From assembly GCA_024196135.1 (NCBI GenBank), contig JAMQCK010000173.1:1-44539 (forward strand): DNA of 44,539 bases, in the 5' to 3' direction. Within the stretch, counting starts at the first letter, position 1; the number at the start of each line of letters is the position of its first letter. This DNA is from Pleurotus ostreatus/Saccharomyces cerevisiae fusant. Lineage: Eukaryota; Opisthokonta. Of this stretch, positions 30,052 to 40,006 are shown in pieces. The position numbers were made by a program, and so were the translations under genes. The notes beneath the pieces are model-generated. The model saw only the letters and a list, made by a program, of their open reading frames with translations. It did no database searches and was not told the DNA's origin.

Positions 30052-32941
30052 GATGGTTGAGGGAATTCAGGTATAAAGAAGAGATGATGGTCGAGGAAGA
30101 TGGTGGGGAACGGCGAGAGGCGATTCAGCGATTAGATATCGCATCTCGAGGCGACGTCACGTTGCTCGCTGACTCAGGGAACTTGTGGCGTCTGCTGCTT
30201 CGAACGCTACCTAGTGGGCGCTACTGCGCGCTTGGGCGGTCGTCGCAGGCGCTTGTGGGAACCCATGGGTATCGTTGGTCGGCTTCACGGTCACTAGACC
30301 GGCGCCAGTGTCAGTCGGATCTCGAGAGTTGCAGATGGACTGCGGATGCACGGCTCATGGCGCCGATACCAGGACGGGACGCGCCGATGCTCGTAGCGGA
30401 GACATTATTGGTCTTTGTATTGGCGCCATTCACGCCAGAAAAGGTGTAGTGAAGGTTGAAGATAAGGACTGCACCGTGGCTGTGCTCGCTTTTCGCCGGC
30501 CGCCACGCGAGCAGGGCCCGTGACGCGTTACGATGTCACTGTCACCGTCACATCGACGCGTTCAATGCCCGCCCACCGTCATGACCCTCGAACCTCTCTA
30601 TCACGAATGCCGGAATAAGATGGCCTGTAAAAACGCTTGGGCAGCGGGTACTTGGCGACTACTGTGCTTGACCTCGCTTGGCACTCATCCATGCTGCAAT
30701 CTTCACCTTGCGCCGGAGATGGCGCTCACGGCGTCCGACGGCTTGCAGACGAGAGCATCCGTTCAAGCGTATGAAGACCTACTGACATATGAGGGAATCG
30801 ACGAAGCGCACCAAAATCACCGGTGAACGAGCATATGTATACGGATAAGCTGCTGACGCGGCGATCTCCTGGGTGACCCCATTCGATCGCTTCGCTGGCA
30901 CTGAACTCTGCTCGCTAACGGGCAGGAGACATTATCTGTACTCTTATTGCTTTGTGGAACAGCTCTCACTCATGCAACACTCAGACTTTGTCTGTTGACG
31001 CCTCATCTAAGTGACGACGGGTCCAGTCGGGCATTTGCCACAAAAGCGAGCGTAAATCGGAAGCAAAGCCATTACTCCACGCGGTCGAACGCATCTTTGG
31101 AGGCTGTCCTTTATACAAGCGCTCATCTTTCCTATCTGCGTGCTTCTCGGCTCACATCCCGGACGAAGGTGGAAGGGTATGCCACTCAATGACGCTTGCC
31201 TTCTCGCCGAACAATGGTATGAAGGTACGCCTATCATCCCGTCTTCTGATTGCGCTGTCTTTCACCCACGCCCGAGCTTACGCGTCCCTGCAGGCTATAT
31301 CCGTCCTGGGACAAGTGCACTGCAGCCCGCGTTGATAGGCGCTGACCAGCGGGAACTGCTCGCGCAATACCCTCTTTCCAGCGCATAGATGCTAGCCACG
31401 TCTCGCAACCCGCGTGCTCCGTAGTCTCTACGTGCATGCACAACGCCCTATCATGCCAAATCACCATGTTCCCTCTGTGAGTTTCCTGTCCTTTTCATTT
31501 GGAATATCTAACCTGCGTAACGAATACCCTTCGCCACGAAGCGCCCGCCTTCACGCGCAGCGGCTCTCCCTGGTTTATGGAATTTATGCGTAGGCTCCCA
31601 TCGCGGGGGCGCTAGACGTGCGGCGGGAGCAATTTTCTACCCTGAGTCGCCAGCGGCGACGCCAATGACTGCATCTGCCGCAGCGCCTCCTCGTCGGCGC
31701 TTACAGAGATCAAATGCATGCGCTCGCTGGCGATCCATCACGTTTGACAATTCATGTCGAGTGAGGCTATTCTGACTTTTTGGTCTGCGGCGCTGAGTGC
31801 GGCGAATTCAAGAATCAATATTCAGTCCTTTCCGCCCACATCTTCAATATGCGCATATCCTACGGTGCTCTAGTGCTTTGCTGCTTATGCTTTATCTGCG
31901 GCAGGACGCACCTGTTACTTGCCTGAGGGACCTCCCGAGCTCGTATCAGGTACGCGTGACATCTTATGTGGCAATTATCATGATACAGCACCCGGAGGTC
32001 GTACGCGCGTCCGTCTGCTTACATGAAAACGCAGGATCTCCCTGAAAACCTTCCATTACTTGACGCGCGTCAAGGGACGCAGGGAGCCGCTTCGACATGC
32101 CCTTCATGGGAAGCCAGCGCATTCGTGGCAAGGCCCCACACCTCGACACGTAGGTCCTGCCAATGACTCTCATAGGCGTGTGTTCTCTTATTTTTACTCT
32201 CTGAGGCCCTTTGGCGTACCAGGGACTGAGCTTGACTGATATCAGCATCGCATGTGTGAGGGTGTAGGATAGGAAAATCAAGCTGCTCGAACGTGTGCGA
32301 GTGCATACTTCTGCGCTGTTCCTGCCCCTTCGACTGCACTAGTACAATCCAATATATTGCTTATCACTCTCTTTCCTATCTCTGGCTGCCGCACCTGCCT
32401 GGAAGAGGGCCTCTCGTGGCCCACCTACCATGGTAAGTACAGGGTGATATTTCTCTCGGCGAATGCCGAACGTGCTTGCTTCCAACGTTTGCGGTACCCC
32501 ACGGGACTTCTCTCCTCCCGCTTCCTCCTAAACTTGCAGGCGCTGCTAAATCATACTTTCCGCCCGTCATGCGCGCGCATTTGGAAAAGCTGAATACCCT
32601 CTGGCTGATTCCGAAGCACCGCTCACCATACGTGCGGAGGAATGGCTGCCACATCGCGTGCGGCCTCACAGTTCGCAGGCCCCAGGCTATTCTGGGCCGG
32701 AGCAAAAGCTGATCGGCCTACGCAATTCCCATTTCGACCCGCATACATAAGGCGCGGGGGATGGGGAGCTCGTCGACGCCCCCGCCCCCGCCAGCAGGCC
32801 CCGCCGCATCTCGCTGCCACGTTCATCGGCGATCGGATCTCGGTCACGTCACCCGTGAGTATTTCCTAGCCCTTGTCTCTTCCCACCATCTCCCCGTGCT
32901 TCCCGCCATGTTGTGCGTCCCTCCGTCGTCCTCCCTTTTCT
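30052..32941. other. Gene-poor stretch, nothing supported
   Basis: About 2.9 kb with only short frames lacking domains or splice patterns on both strands. A 16-bp perfect palindrome (CTTGACGCGCGTCAAG) lies at about 32059-32074. No transposon ends or rRNA/tRNA were recognised. Confidence 0.5.
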
Positions 32942-32971
32942 TTCGACTTGCTCGACTTCGAGCAAGTCGAA
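32942..32971. repeat. Perfect 14-bp inverted repeat with 2-nt spacer
   Basis: TTCGACTTGCTCGA at 32942-32955, CT, then its exact reverse complement at 32958-32971. It lies about 180 bases upstream of the F-box-like gene's ATG. A tandem GTCGCAATAGG-like duplication follows at about 33022-33047. Confidence 0.9.
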
Positions 32972-33148
32972 CTTCGTGATCGCGACGACGATCTTCACGT
33001 GACCGCATCGTCGCGCCAAATGTCGCAATAGGTCGCAATAGGGTCGCCATTGTTAATTTGGTCATGCCTCCAGGTCGTTTTGGACGTCCTGCAACCTCCC
33101 CTCGTCAACGTCGCAGTCGATCTCACGCACAGAACACTTATATCCACC

Positions 33149-34147
33149 ATGGACACCTGCCCGACCGAGCTGCACCTCTACATCTGCCAACTCGCGTCCT
33201 CTGTGGACGACGGGCGCACAATCCGCTCCCTGGCGAGCGTCTCCCACTACTATCGCTCCCTCGCACACCACCTCATCCACACATCCGTGTCGCTATCTTC
33301 GGCGGCGCGCATCATCGACTTCGCGGAGAAGCTCGAAGGCGAAGACGGCGCCCTGCGAAGAGGGGTCAAGCACCTATTCATCTCCGATCGTCATACCTCC
33401 CCCACGCACCGCCCGCGATCGCAACACGTGCAGGAATCTATAGCGCGCGTTCTGAGCCTCACGGGCCCGTCGCTCGAGACGCTGTCCATACATTGCAGCA
33501 GCTTGCTTTCGAGCGCGACCTTACTAGCGCATACCGCCTTCCGGATACCCTTCCCGCGCCTCGAGGAGCTCACCGTGCACGGGCTATACCCCTTCCCCTC
33601 CGATACGCATACACGACTCCCTCGTTTGCAACGACTGCACCTCTCCGGCCATCGCAACCCGCACGGGCTTCTGCAACTCGGCGGGATTGAGACGGCGTGC
33701 CCGGACCTGCGCGTCCTGCGCGTCGACGGCGTGTCAGGTGCCCCCGCCTTCGCCCGCGAGCTCCAGCAGGCGATGTGCGAGCTGCGCGACCCGCACCCGC
33801 TCGACGATGAGCCGTCGGGGTCGACCCTGGAGCTCTTCCCGGCGCGCTTACCCCCGTTGATCGAGTGCGTCGCCGTGCAGCCGGCAAAGTCGGAGGCGCG
33901 GTCGGCTGGGAGGGCCGTAAAAGAGAACGCGATGATGCGCGTGTTCGAGTCTATGAGCGAAGAGTTCGCGAACGGGGCGGGCGAAGACGGCGACGGATCC
34001 GCGAAGGGAACAGCGGGCTCGGACGGTGATGATCTCGCATTCGCGTTGATCAAGCCTCCTGCGGGCGCGGAAGATATGTGCACGGTTATGCGGGATCTGT
34101 GGGCGCGGAGGATAGGCGGCGGCGATGATGGCCTTATTTATTCATAG
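33149..34147 (+). CDS. F-box-like protein 2
   Basis: Single-exon gene, 332 residues. The N-terminus (about 3-50: CPTELHLYICQLA, then IRSLASVSHYYRSLAHHLIH) fits a degenerate F-box. A leucine-rich middle part follows (LSLTGPSLETLSIHCSSLL, FPRLEELTVHGLYPF, LPRLQRLHLSG, CPDLRVLRVDG), resembling LRR segments. The C-terminal 80 residues are acidic and Gly-rich. It probably acts as an adaptor of an SCF ubiquitin ligase, but the F-box is weak and the partner is unknown. The ATG has a good context (CCACCATGG). It is convergent with RCE1, with about 350 bases between the two ends. Confidence 0.75.
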   Translation: MDTCPTELHLYICQLASSVDDGRTIRSLASVSHYYRSLAHHLIHTSVSLSSAARIIDFAEKLEGEDGALRRGVKHLFISDRHTSPTHRPRSQHVQESIARVLSLTGPSLETLSIHCSSLLSSATLLAHTAFRIPFPRLEELTVHGLYPFPSDTHTRLPRLQRLHLSGHRNPHGLLQLGGIETACPDLRVLRVDGVSGAPAFARELQQAMCELRDPHPLDDEPSGSTLELFPARLPPLIECVAVQPAKSEARSAGRAVKENAMMRVFESMSEEFANGAGEDGDGSAKGTAGSDGDDLAFALIKPPAGAEDMCTVMRDLWARRIGGGDDGLIYS

Positions 34148-34501
34148 TATTTATACGCACCTGTAGCATGGATCGGAATTCGGATTGCTTGTATCTCAAG
34201 CTTGGTTCTGCAACCATAGAAGCATAAAGAAAGTCCGTCGCTTGTGGCTTCTGAATCAGGGGATGAAAACGGTGAACGTCGTCTTGAAGCTGAAGGGTGG
34301 CTTGAGCGCGACGAATGCCGGATTGGTCGCCTGAGGATCCAGTCCAGTCCACGCGAGCATTCGATCGTAGTGAGAGGGTATCGCGCGTAGCCTTGAGTGT
34401 ACATGTACAACAGGCGGTATACACAATGTCCTTGCGGCTATCGGCGACGACACAGGATGAACGGGCTCTCCTCCTAAGCACCTCTAGGCGGCGTGGCGGC
34501 G

Positions 34502-35721
34502 TCATCTGCGGCATACGACCATCCCTGCGGTGAACAGAACGATGCCCAAGTAGTACATGGTCGTGATGCCTGCAAGAAGCGTCAGCAGCGCATCTCATCT
34601 CATAGCTACCCAACTTACTCCTCCGATAATGCGGAAGCATCCGCTTCTCGTACCCCAGCATCGGCATCCCCATGAAGTTTGCCACAATATGCGCGCTGAC
34701 CGGCGCAAAGATGTTTCCGGAGATGAGGAATATGTCGACGCAGTAGGCGCCGAAGAGTGTGGTGTAAGTGAATTGGAAGGCTGGGGCTCTCTTTCAGCAT
34801 CGCGAGGGGATGATATGTGAAGATTGGCATACCTGTTTGCGCCAACGCCTGCTTCAAGGCGTTAGATGTTTTTCCAAGGTTGTTGTACGCCTCCCAGGCG
34901 TGGTGAAGGTGCGCTGGGATGAAGCGTCAGGGAGAGAAGGTTTGACTATGTGGTTGACTTACCCATGCCAAACCAGAGAGGGGACCCCCATACGATCTTC
35001 CATCGCGCGGCCCCGCATAGGGTGTATACAGCGACTACACATGCGCGGAAGACTATCTCTTCCGTGATAGGCGCCTAGAGAGGTCAGTCTCTCATATACT
35101 GCGTAATAATTACGGCGCTTACAACCACATAATTCCTGACGCCGACAGCATTGCCCACAGCGTTCTTCAAACTCGCCAGCAACCCGGGAGAGTACGCTTG
35201 ATAGGGCATCCTCTTGCGCAGATATATCACGTAGATTGGTCCAGTGTATAGGACTGGTATCAGTAGATACGGAAGGTAGAAACGAAAGACACTCGAGATG
35301 ACGCCGACCGGCGTCAACGAAAAGAAACTAGAAACAGGTGGCAGAGGGAGAGCGAAGCCGAGGAGCTCGCGCCACTTGAGCACGTCCTGGCGAGAAAGAG
35401 TTAGAGGTTAGTATGAGAGGGAGGTAAATGACTAACCATCCTGCAGATGTACAACAAAAGCAGGATAGAGAAGATGCTCGAGAAGGTGACTGCCCGCAGT
35501 CGCGTGCGAATGACCTCGGGATCGTCGCGGCCGCGCTTTTGGATCTCTAAAGCACATTCATATAAGCCAACACTTCTTATCCATCAGCACGACTTACCTG
35601 GCGAACTGCCAGTAGCGAACCGCAGCCGGCCCTCTTTGACCACGTAAAGGGAGCCCACGTACGAGAGCGCGAAGGTGAAAGCCAGGAGGTGCGCCTCGGA
35701 CGTGGGTAGGCTCATAGACAT
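34502..35721 (-). CDS. RCE1: CAAX prenyl endopeptidase (type II, Rce1)
   Basis: ER-membrane protease that removes the -aaX tripeptide from farnesylated or geranylgeranylated CAAX proteins such as Ras and mating pheromone precursors. The 306-residue model has seven exons: 35721-35598, 35546-35437, 35386-35123, 35074-34963, 34913-34833, 34780-34619 and 34569-34502, with introns of 48-52 nt. The catalytic motifs appear in order: EExxxR as TEEIVFR (E171, E172, R176), FxxAHxxH as FGMAHLHH (H205, H208), and HxxxN as HIVAN (H261, N265). The 33-residue Glu-to-His spacing and 4-residue His-to-Asn spacing agree with the known enzyme. FGMAHLHH is formed only across the intron 34914-34962 junction. Several hydrophobic segments fit a multi-pass protein. 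The start at 35721 has a second in-frame ATG two codons on. Confidence 0.92.
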
Positions 35722-36152
35722 AAAAACGGGCGGCATAGCGCGGGGAGGAGGTCAGTATGTATACGGAAGGTCGGAGAGAGAGGTATCCTGCGCGGCGTGG
35801 AGATCCCGTGCAAAGTCAACATGCGGCGCGGGAAAAAGGCGGTGTCACGTAACGTGTCACTCGGTGGACTGATTGATGGGCGCTTGTGGGCGCTGGGGAC
35901 GTACTTTGGCGCGCAACAAAACATTGGTCAGGAACTGGCAGAGGCGACAGAAAAATGATCAAGAAGGTTTCAAAGACTTTGCATTGGAGTAGGTGAGCGC
36001 AGGGGTATCATATGAGTAAGGTAAATGTCCGACGTAATAGAGTAGGGTCACGAAGACCCTGGGCAAGATGGCGCAGAAGATGCCTACGGTAAACGAGCGC
36101 CATTCAGAAAGCTATGAAGGAATCAGTGAGAGTCACTAAGGAAATGAGATCT
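35722..36152. other. Spacer between kinase and RCE1
   Basis: Upstream region of RCE1. The kinase may extend into 36104-36111 by an alternative 3' exon. No other gene seen. Confidence 0.5.
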
Positions 36153-37256
36153 CTACGCACCTGGATATACTGATTCGGTGCAGAGGCGCGGTCGGCAGGC
36201 GTCGTTGAGATATGTGTATTGTTTTCTGTCCGGCGGCAAGCCGTAAGGGGTGCTCCTCGGTGTATGTGGGCATGATCCCGTGCTTCCAATGGACGAGGAG
36301 GTCACGGAGAGCATCGGGAGCGAAGATGAAGTCCGGTCTTCCGCCAACTCTTCTGTAAAGGCTGCCTTGGAAGGCGACGTGGGAATGCGATACGCCGGAA
36401 TCGCGTCGTAGTCGATGTCCTTCCCAGGACGAAAGGCGTCGAGGCTGAGCGCCTTGAGCTCGCGCGCCGCTTCGCGCAGGGTGATGCGCTTCGTCGGATC
36501 GAGCTCGAAGAAACGTCGAATGAACTGGAAGAATTCCGCCGTCATGTCGCCCAGGACGAGGAAGAACCGGGGGCCTGACTCGAGGAAAAGGCTGTACAAC
36601 TTGTCTTCGGGCGTCGCCTTCGCCCAGGGTTTGCGTCCTGTGACGAGATAGAGGAGCGTCATCCCGAGCGACCACACGTCCGCGGGCCCGTTGTCGTACT
36701 CCCCAACGAGGCTCTCGGGGCTGCGGTAGAAGCCGCTGCCCGCGCCCTTGCCGCGCGTCCAGTCGTCGGGGGTGGCGAGGCCGAAATCGCAGAGGCGCCA
36801 TGTGCGGAGGTCGGCGGAGAGAAGGATGTTCTCGGGCTTGATATCGCGGTGGTAGAAGCGCTTGCCGTGCATGTACGCCAGAGCGCTGATGATCTGGCCG
36901 AAGCCGCGCTTGATGAGGCCCGGGCGGTCCGCAAAGATCTTCAGCTTCAACGCATCATGGAGGTCGATGCCGTCGGAGAGATCCATGTGGTGGTAGACGC
37001 CGCCGGGAGTCTCGTAGGCGCCCCAGAGCGAGACGATGTTGGGGTGGCCGTAGAGAGCAGCGTGGATACAAGTCTCCTCTTGCTGGCGCTGGGCGACGTG
37101 AGAGCCAGCTGCAGGCTTCTTCTGCACCTTGATTGCGACTGATTGGTTTCGATAGGTGTCGATGGCGCGGTAGACGCTACCAAAGCTGCCGCATGCAAGG
37201 AGGGCTTCGAAGCGAAATCTATCGTACTCGAACGGCGAATAGAATGTGTAGACCAT
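36153..37256 (-). CDS. Ser/Thr protein kinase
   Basis: A 367-residue kinase with a full catalytic domain at about 14-275. It has a Gly-loop CGSFGSVY (22-29), the ATP lysine VAIK K43, an alpha-C glutamate (E60 or E61), the catalytic loop HRDIKPEN (D138, K140, N143), DFG (157-159), SPE in place of APE, and DVWSLGM. The first loop residue is Cys (ACGSFG) where Gly is usual. The C-terminal 90 residues are Ser/Pro-rich and likely regulatory. It resembles small fungal kinases of the Ran1/Ksp1 kind, but I cannot fix the subfamily. Essentially one exon. Near the end, GTGCGT at 36160 and an AG at 36112 could splice the last residues to a stop at 36104, changing only the final few residues. The gene is divergent from the dehydrogenase gene. 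Confidence 0.9.
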   Translation of the reverse strand: MVYTFYSPFEYDRFRFEALLACGSFGSVYRAIDTYRNQSVAIKVQKKPAAGSHVAQRQQEETCIHAALYGHPNIVSLWGAYETPGGVYHHMDLSDGIDLHDALKLKIFADRPGLIKRGFGQIISALAYMHGKRFYHRDIKPENILLSADLRTWRLCDFGLATPDDWTRGKGAGSGFYRSPESLVGEYDNGPADVWSLGMTLLYLVTGRKPWAKATPEDKLYSLFLESGPRFFLVLGDMTAEFFQFIRRFFELDPTKRITLREAARELKALSLDAFRPGKDIDYDAIPAYRIPTSPSKAAFTEELAEDRTSSSLPMLSVTSSSIGSTGSCPHTPRSTPYGLPPDRKQYTYLNDACRPRLCTESVYPGA

Positions 37257-37339
37257 TGTTGAGGTGCGTTGTTGGTTTGCGCGTCCAAGCGTGGTGGTGT
37301 GTTTGGGTGAGATGCAAGGGCGGAAAGAAGAGCGCTGCT

Positions 37340-37345
37340 CTTATA
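37340..37345 (-). promoter_or_regulatory. TATA box of kinase gene
   Basis: TATAAG on the minus strand, about 84 bases upstream of the kinase ATG. Confidence 0.5.
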
Positions 37346-37901
37346 CGAAGGCCAGGGAATAGGGGACTGTCTTAAACATCGTCGTGAAGCAACCGAGTGG
37401 TAGACATTTCAGAAAAGCGGTGCAATTTAAAGGCCGGCAATCTGAATGGCGGTTGAGCTTGAGGTCATAAGTCGACTACAGAAGCTAAGGCTGAGGCAAA
37501 ATCAACCATATAAAAGGACATAATAGTTGAAAGCAAGAGCGAATATTCGGCAACGTCCGCAAGCCAGCGTGGGAAGTATGAGCAGGTCCGGATAGGGGCT
37601 AGCCGCGCCGGTCTCCTCTTGAACTTGGTCGACATCCATCTCAGACAATCGAACAGCCTCACTCTTCCCGTATGTTCGGTGTCCTCGGCTACATCGTTCC
37701 GTCCCATCTGGCTCTCGAAACTTGCCTGTCTTGAAGATGACGCATATCCCGATGGCACTGGGCAATCGTCTCGGCAAGCGCCGGCGGAGCAGCTTCCAAC
37801 GGGGAACGTGCAATAGAGACCACACGACAGACCCACAGAGCTCCTTTTGTTACTCAGAGCTTACGAGGAAGATGCTCGAAGTGTGACCCACCTTGTCTGG
37901 C
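37346..37901. other. Divergent intergenic region, kinase and dehydrogenase
   Basis: Holds the upstream sequences of two divergent genes, each with its own TATA box at the margins. The short frames inside have no domain. Confidence 0.5.
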
Positions 37902-37908
37902 TATAAAG
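37902..37908 (+). promoter_or_regulatory. TATA box of dehydrogenase gene
   Basis: TATAAAG, 88 bases before the ATG at 37996. Confidence 0.6.
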
Positions 37909-37995
37909 CTTAGCGGTCGACGCTGTAGTGGTCACTGACCGGAACATCCCCTCTTACCCAGCGCATTCCGCAAACCCTCTCAAAGTACTATCACC

Positions 37996-39306
37996 ATGGC
38001 CTCCGAAGCATTCAATCTGAAACCTGAAGATATGTTCACGCCGCGTGGCGAGGTGAGCACTTCCACCAATCCTGGCCACCGTCGCCTGCTTACACATCCT
38101 CGCCAGAAATACGACCTCTCCATCATCCCCGATCTCTCTGGCAAAGTCGCCCTCGTGACCGGAGCGAAGTGAGTGAGGTTTTCTCCTACTCCTTCAAGCA
38201 TATTCAACCGGCCCCGCGTCTATCAGCTCCCCAGGCAGCATCGGCTACCAGGTCGCCCAGCACCTCGCACGGAAGGGCGCCAAGGTTTACATCGGTGCCC
38301 GCTCTGAGAGCAAGGCGAACAGCGCCATCGAGACGCTGCTAAAGACCAATCCCTCGCTCAAGGCCGAGCAGTTGGGCTCGTTTGTCGCAGATCTGGGCGA
38401 TCTGAAGCAGGTCGAGCGTGCAGCGGATGCGCTGCTCGAGAAGGAGAGCCGCTTGGATATCTTGGTGAACAATGCTGCGTTGTACGTCTTGACGTGTCGC
38501 TACTTCTCTACTAGTAGATGCTGACTGATACCCTCAAGGCTCGCGCGTCCGCTTGACAAGAACGAGCACGGCCTTTCCGTGTCGATGACGACAAAGTACG
38601 CGAGCAGCCGCAAAAGATTGGCAGATTCTGACAAGGATACAGCCACCTTGCCCCCTTCCTCCTCACCACAAAGCTGCTACCGCTATTTGAGAAGGCATCT
38701 CAACAAGGCTCAGCTGCTCCTCGCGTCGTCTTCGTATGTCTTCTTCCGAGTCATGTACGGTTGCCACTAATCATCCGTACCCCCCATAATCAGGTATCCG
38801 CGGCGTCGATCAAGTGGCTTCCGGCCACCGTACGCTTCCGCTCGGTCGATGACCTGAACGCAGATTTGGGCGGCCCCGATGGGTTCTTTGCCAACTTCCA
38901 GCGCTACTGTGCGTCACCTCCGATTACTTTGCCCCGACGCCCTACTTACCCTCGATTTCTAGCTCTGAGCAAGCTCGCCAACGCATTGACCGCCAAAGAG
39001 CTCCAGCGCCGCGCACCCTACCTCGTCTCTCTCGCCGTGCACCCCGGCGAGATCGTGACGGACGGCACGCGCCCGATGCTGGAAGCCTCCGGTGGCGCCC
39101 CTGCGCAAGTCCTGTCCGTCGAGGAGGGCGCACTGACGCCGTTGTGGGCTGCTGCGGCGCCTGAGGCGGGGAAGCTAAAGGGCGCGTTCGTCATGCCCTT
39201 CAAGGAGGTCGCGCCGGAGGAAGGCCTTTTGAAGGACGAGGGACTGGCGAGGGAGTTGTGGGAGACGAGCGAAGCGGTGGTCAAGGATGTACTGGCGAAG
39301 GCGTGA
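37996..39306 (+). CDS. Short-chain dehydrogenase/reductase
   Basis: NAD(P)-dependent oxidoreductase, 326 residues; substrate unknown. Exons are 37996-38052, 38107-38168, 38227-38481, 38539-38595, 38643-38733, 38794-38908 and 38963-39306. The Rossmann nucleotide site is TGANSPGSIG (37-46), two residues longer than the usual TGxxxGIG. It is followed by NNAA (121-124), HLAPFLLT, a VVFVS strand with catalytic S176, and YSLSK with Y212 and K216. HPGEIVTDG fits the post-catalytic PG loop. The Tyr-x3-Lys site exists only after splicing the 54-nt intron 38909-38962. Exons 4-5 are short, and without splicing the fold is unrecognisable. The class resembles retinol-dehydrogenase/WW-oxidoreductase-like fungal SDRs. 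The C-terminal 90 residues after the PG loop are Glu/Ala-rich. Confidence 0.9.
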
Positions 39307-40006
39307 AAGTCGAAATTGCAATTTGTTCATGTGTACAACCTGAGAAATATACACGCAGTTCACGTTGATTCTACCTCCTCTCACGGTCTTGAGGCTGAAC
39401 ACACGAAGGTGAGCTCGCACGTGATATGTTCAACTTGTGATAATCGCGTGGCTGCCATCATGCAGGTTCATGAAGTCCGCTCTATCTTCTTCATCGCCCT
39501 CTTCTCAGGCTGCAGTTACCATGTCTACCCTCGTGCTCAGTTCACTCGCATATATTCAGTTTTGACAGTCTACACAGATGGTGGTGTCCAGCGATTGGAC
39601 GCGGGCCTTGTAAGGACCTCGGTACCTGACAGGGCGTACTCGGGACCTGTGACACCTGTCCTCTTCCTGCACTTCCGGTTTCTTTGGACGAAAATTTCGC
39701 TCTGATCGTCCTCAAAAAGAGCCTCAGTTGCCGCACCGAGGACACGTCCGGGGGCGGGGAAGGTCCGCGGCCAATCAGGATCGTCGGCATGTCGATGACG
39801 GACTCCCACGGAAACAATTCAACATCCCGGCCTCTGGTGACCGTCGTGGCTATGATCACCAGTCTAGGCCGAATGTTATTGACGAGCTACAACGACGATC
39901 CTCTCCTTTCACCACCATCTCCTGGCCCCCTGTTATACCTCAGGAGGGCGACCAGCGCGAGCACTCAGCTTCGCGCGCACACGACGAGTAGCGCAGACCC
40001 CGGATC
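39307..40006. other. Intergenic upstream of aspartic protease
   Basis: I looked here for a missing signal-peptide exon of the protease. Short hydrophobic frames occur (for example around 39480-39545), but none joins the protease frame convincingly. Confidence 0.45.
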
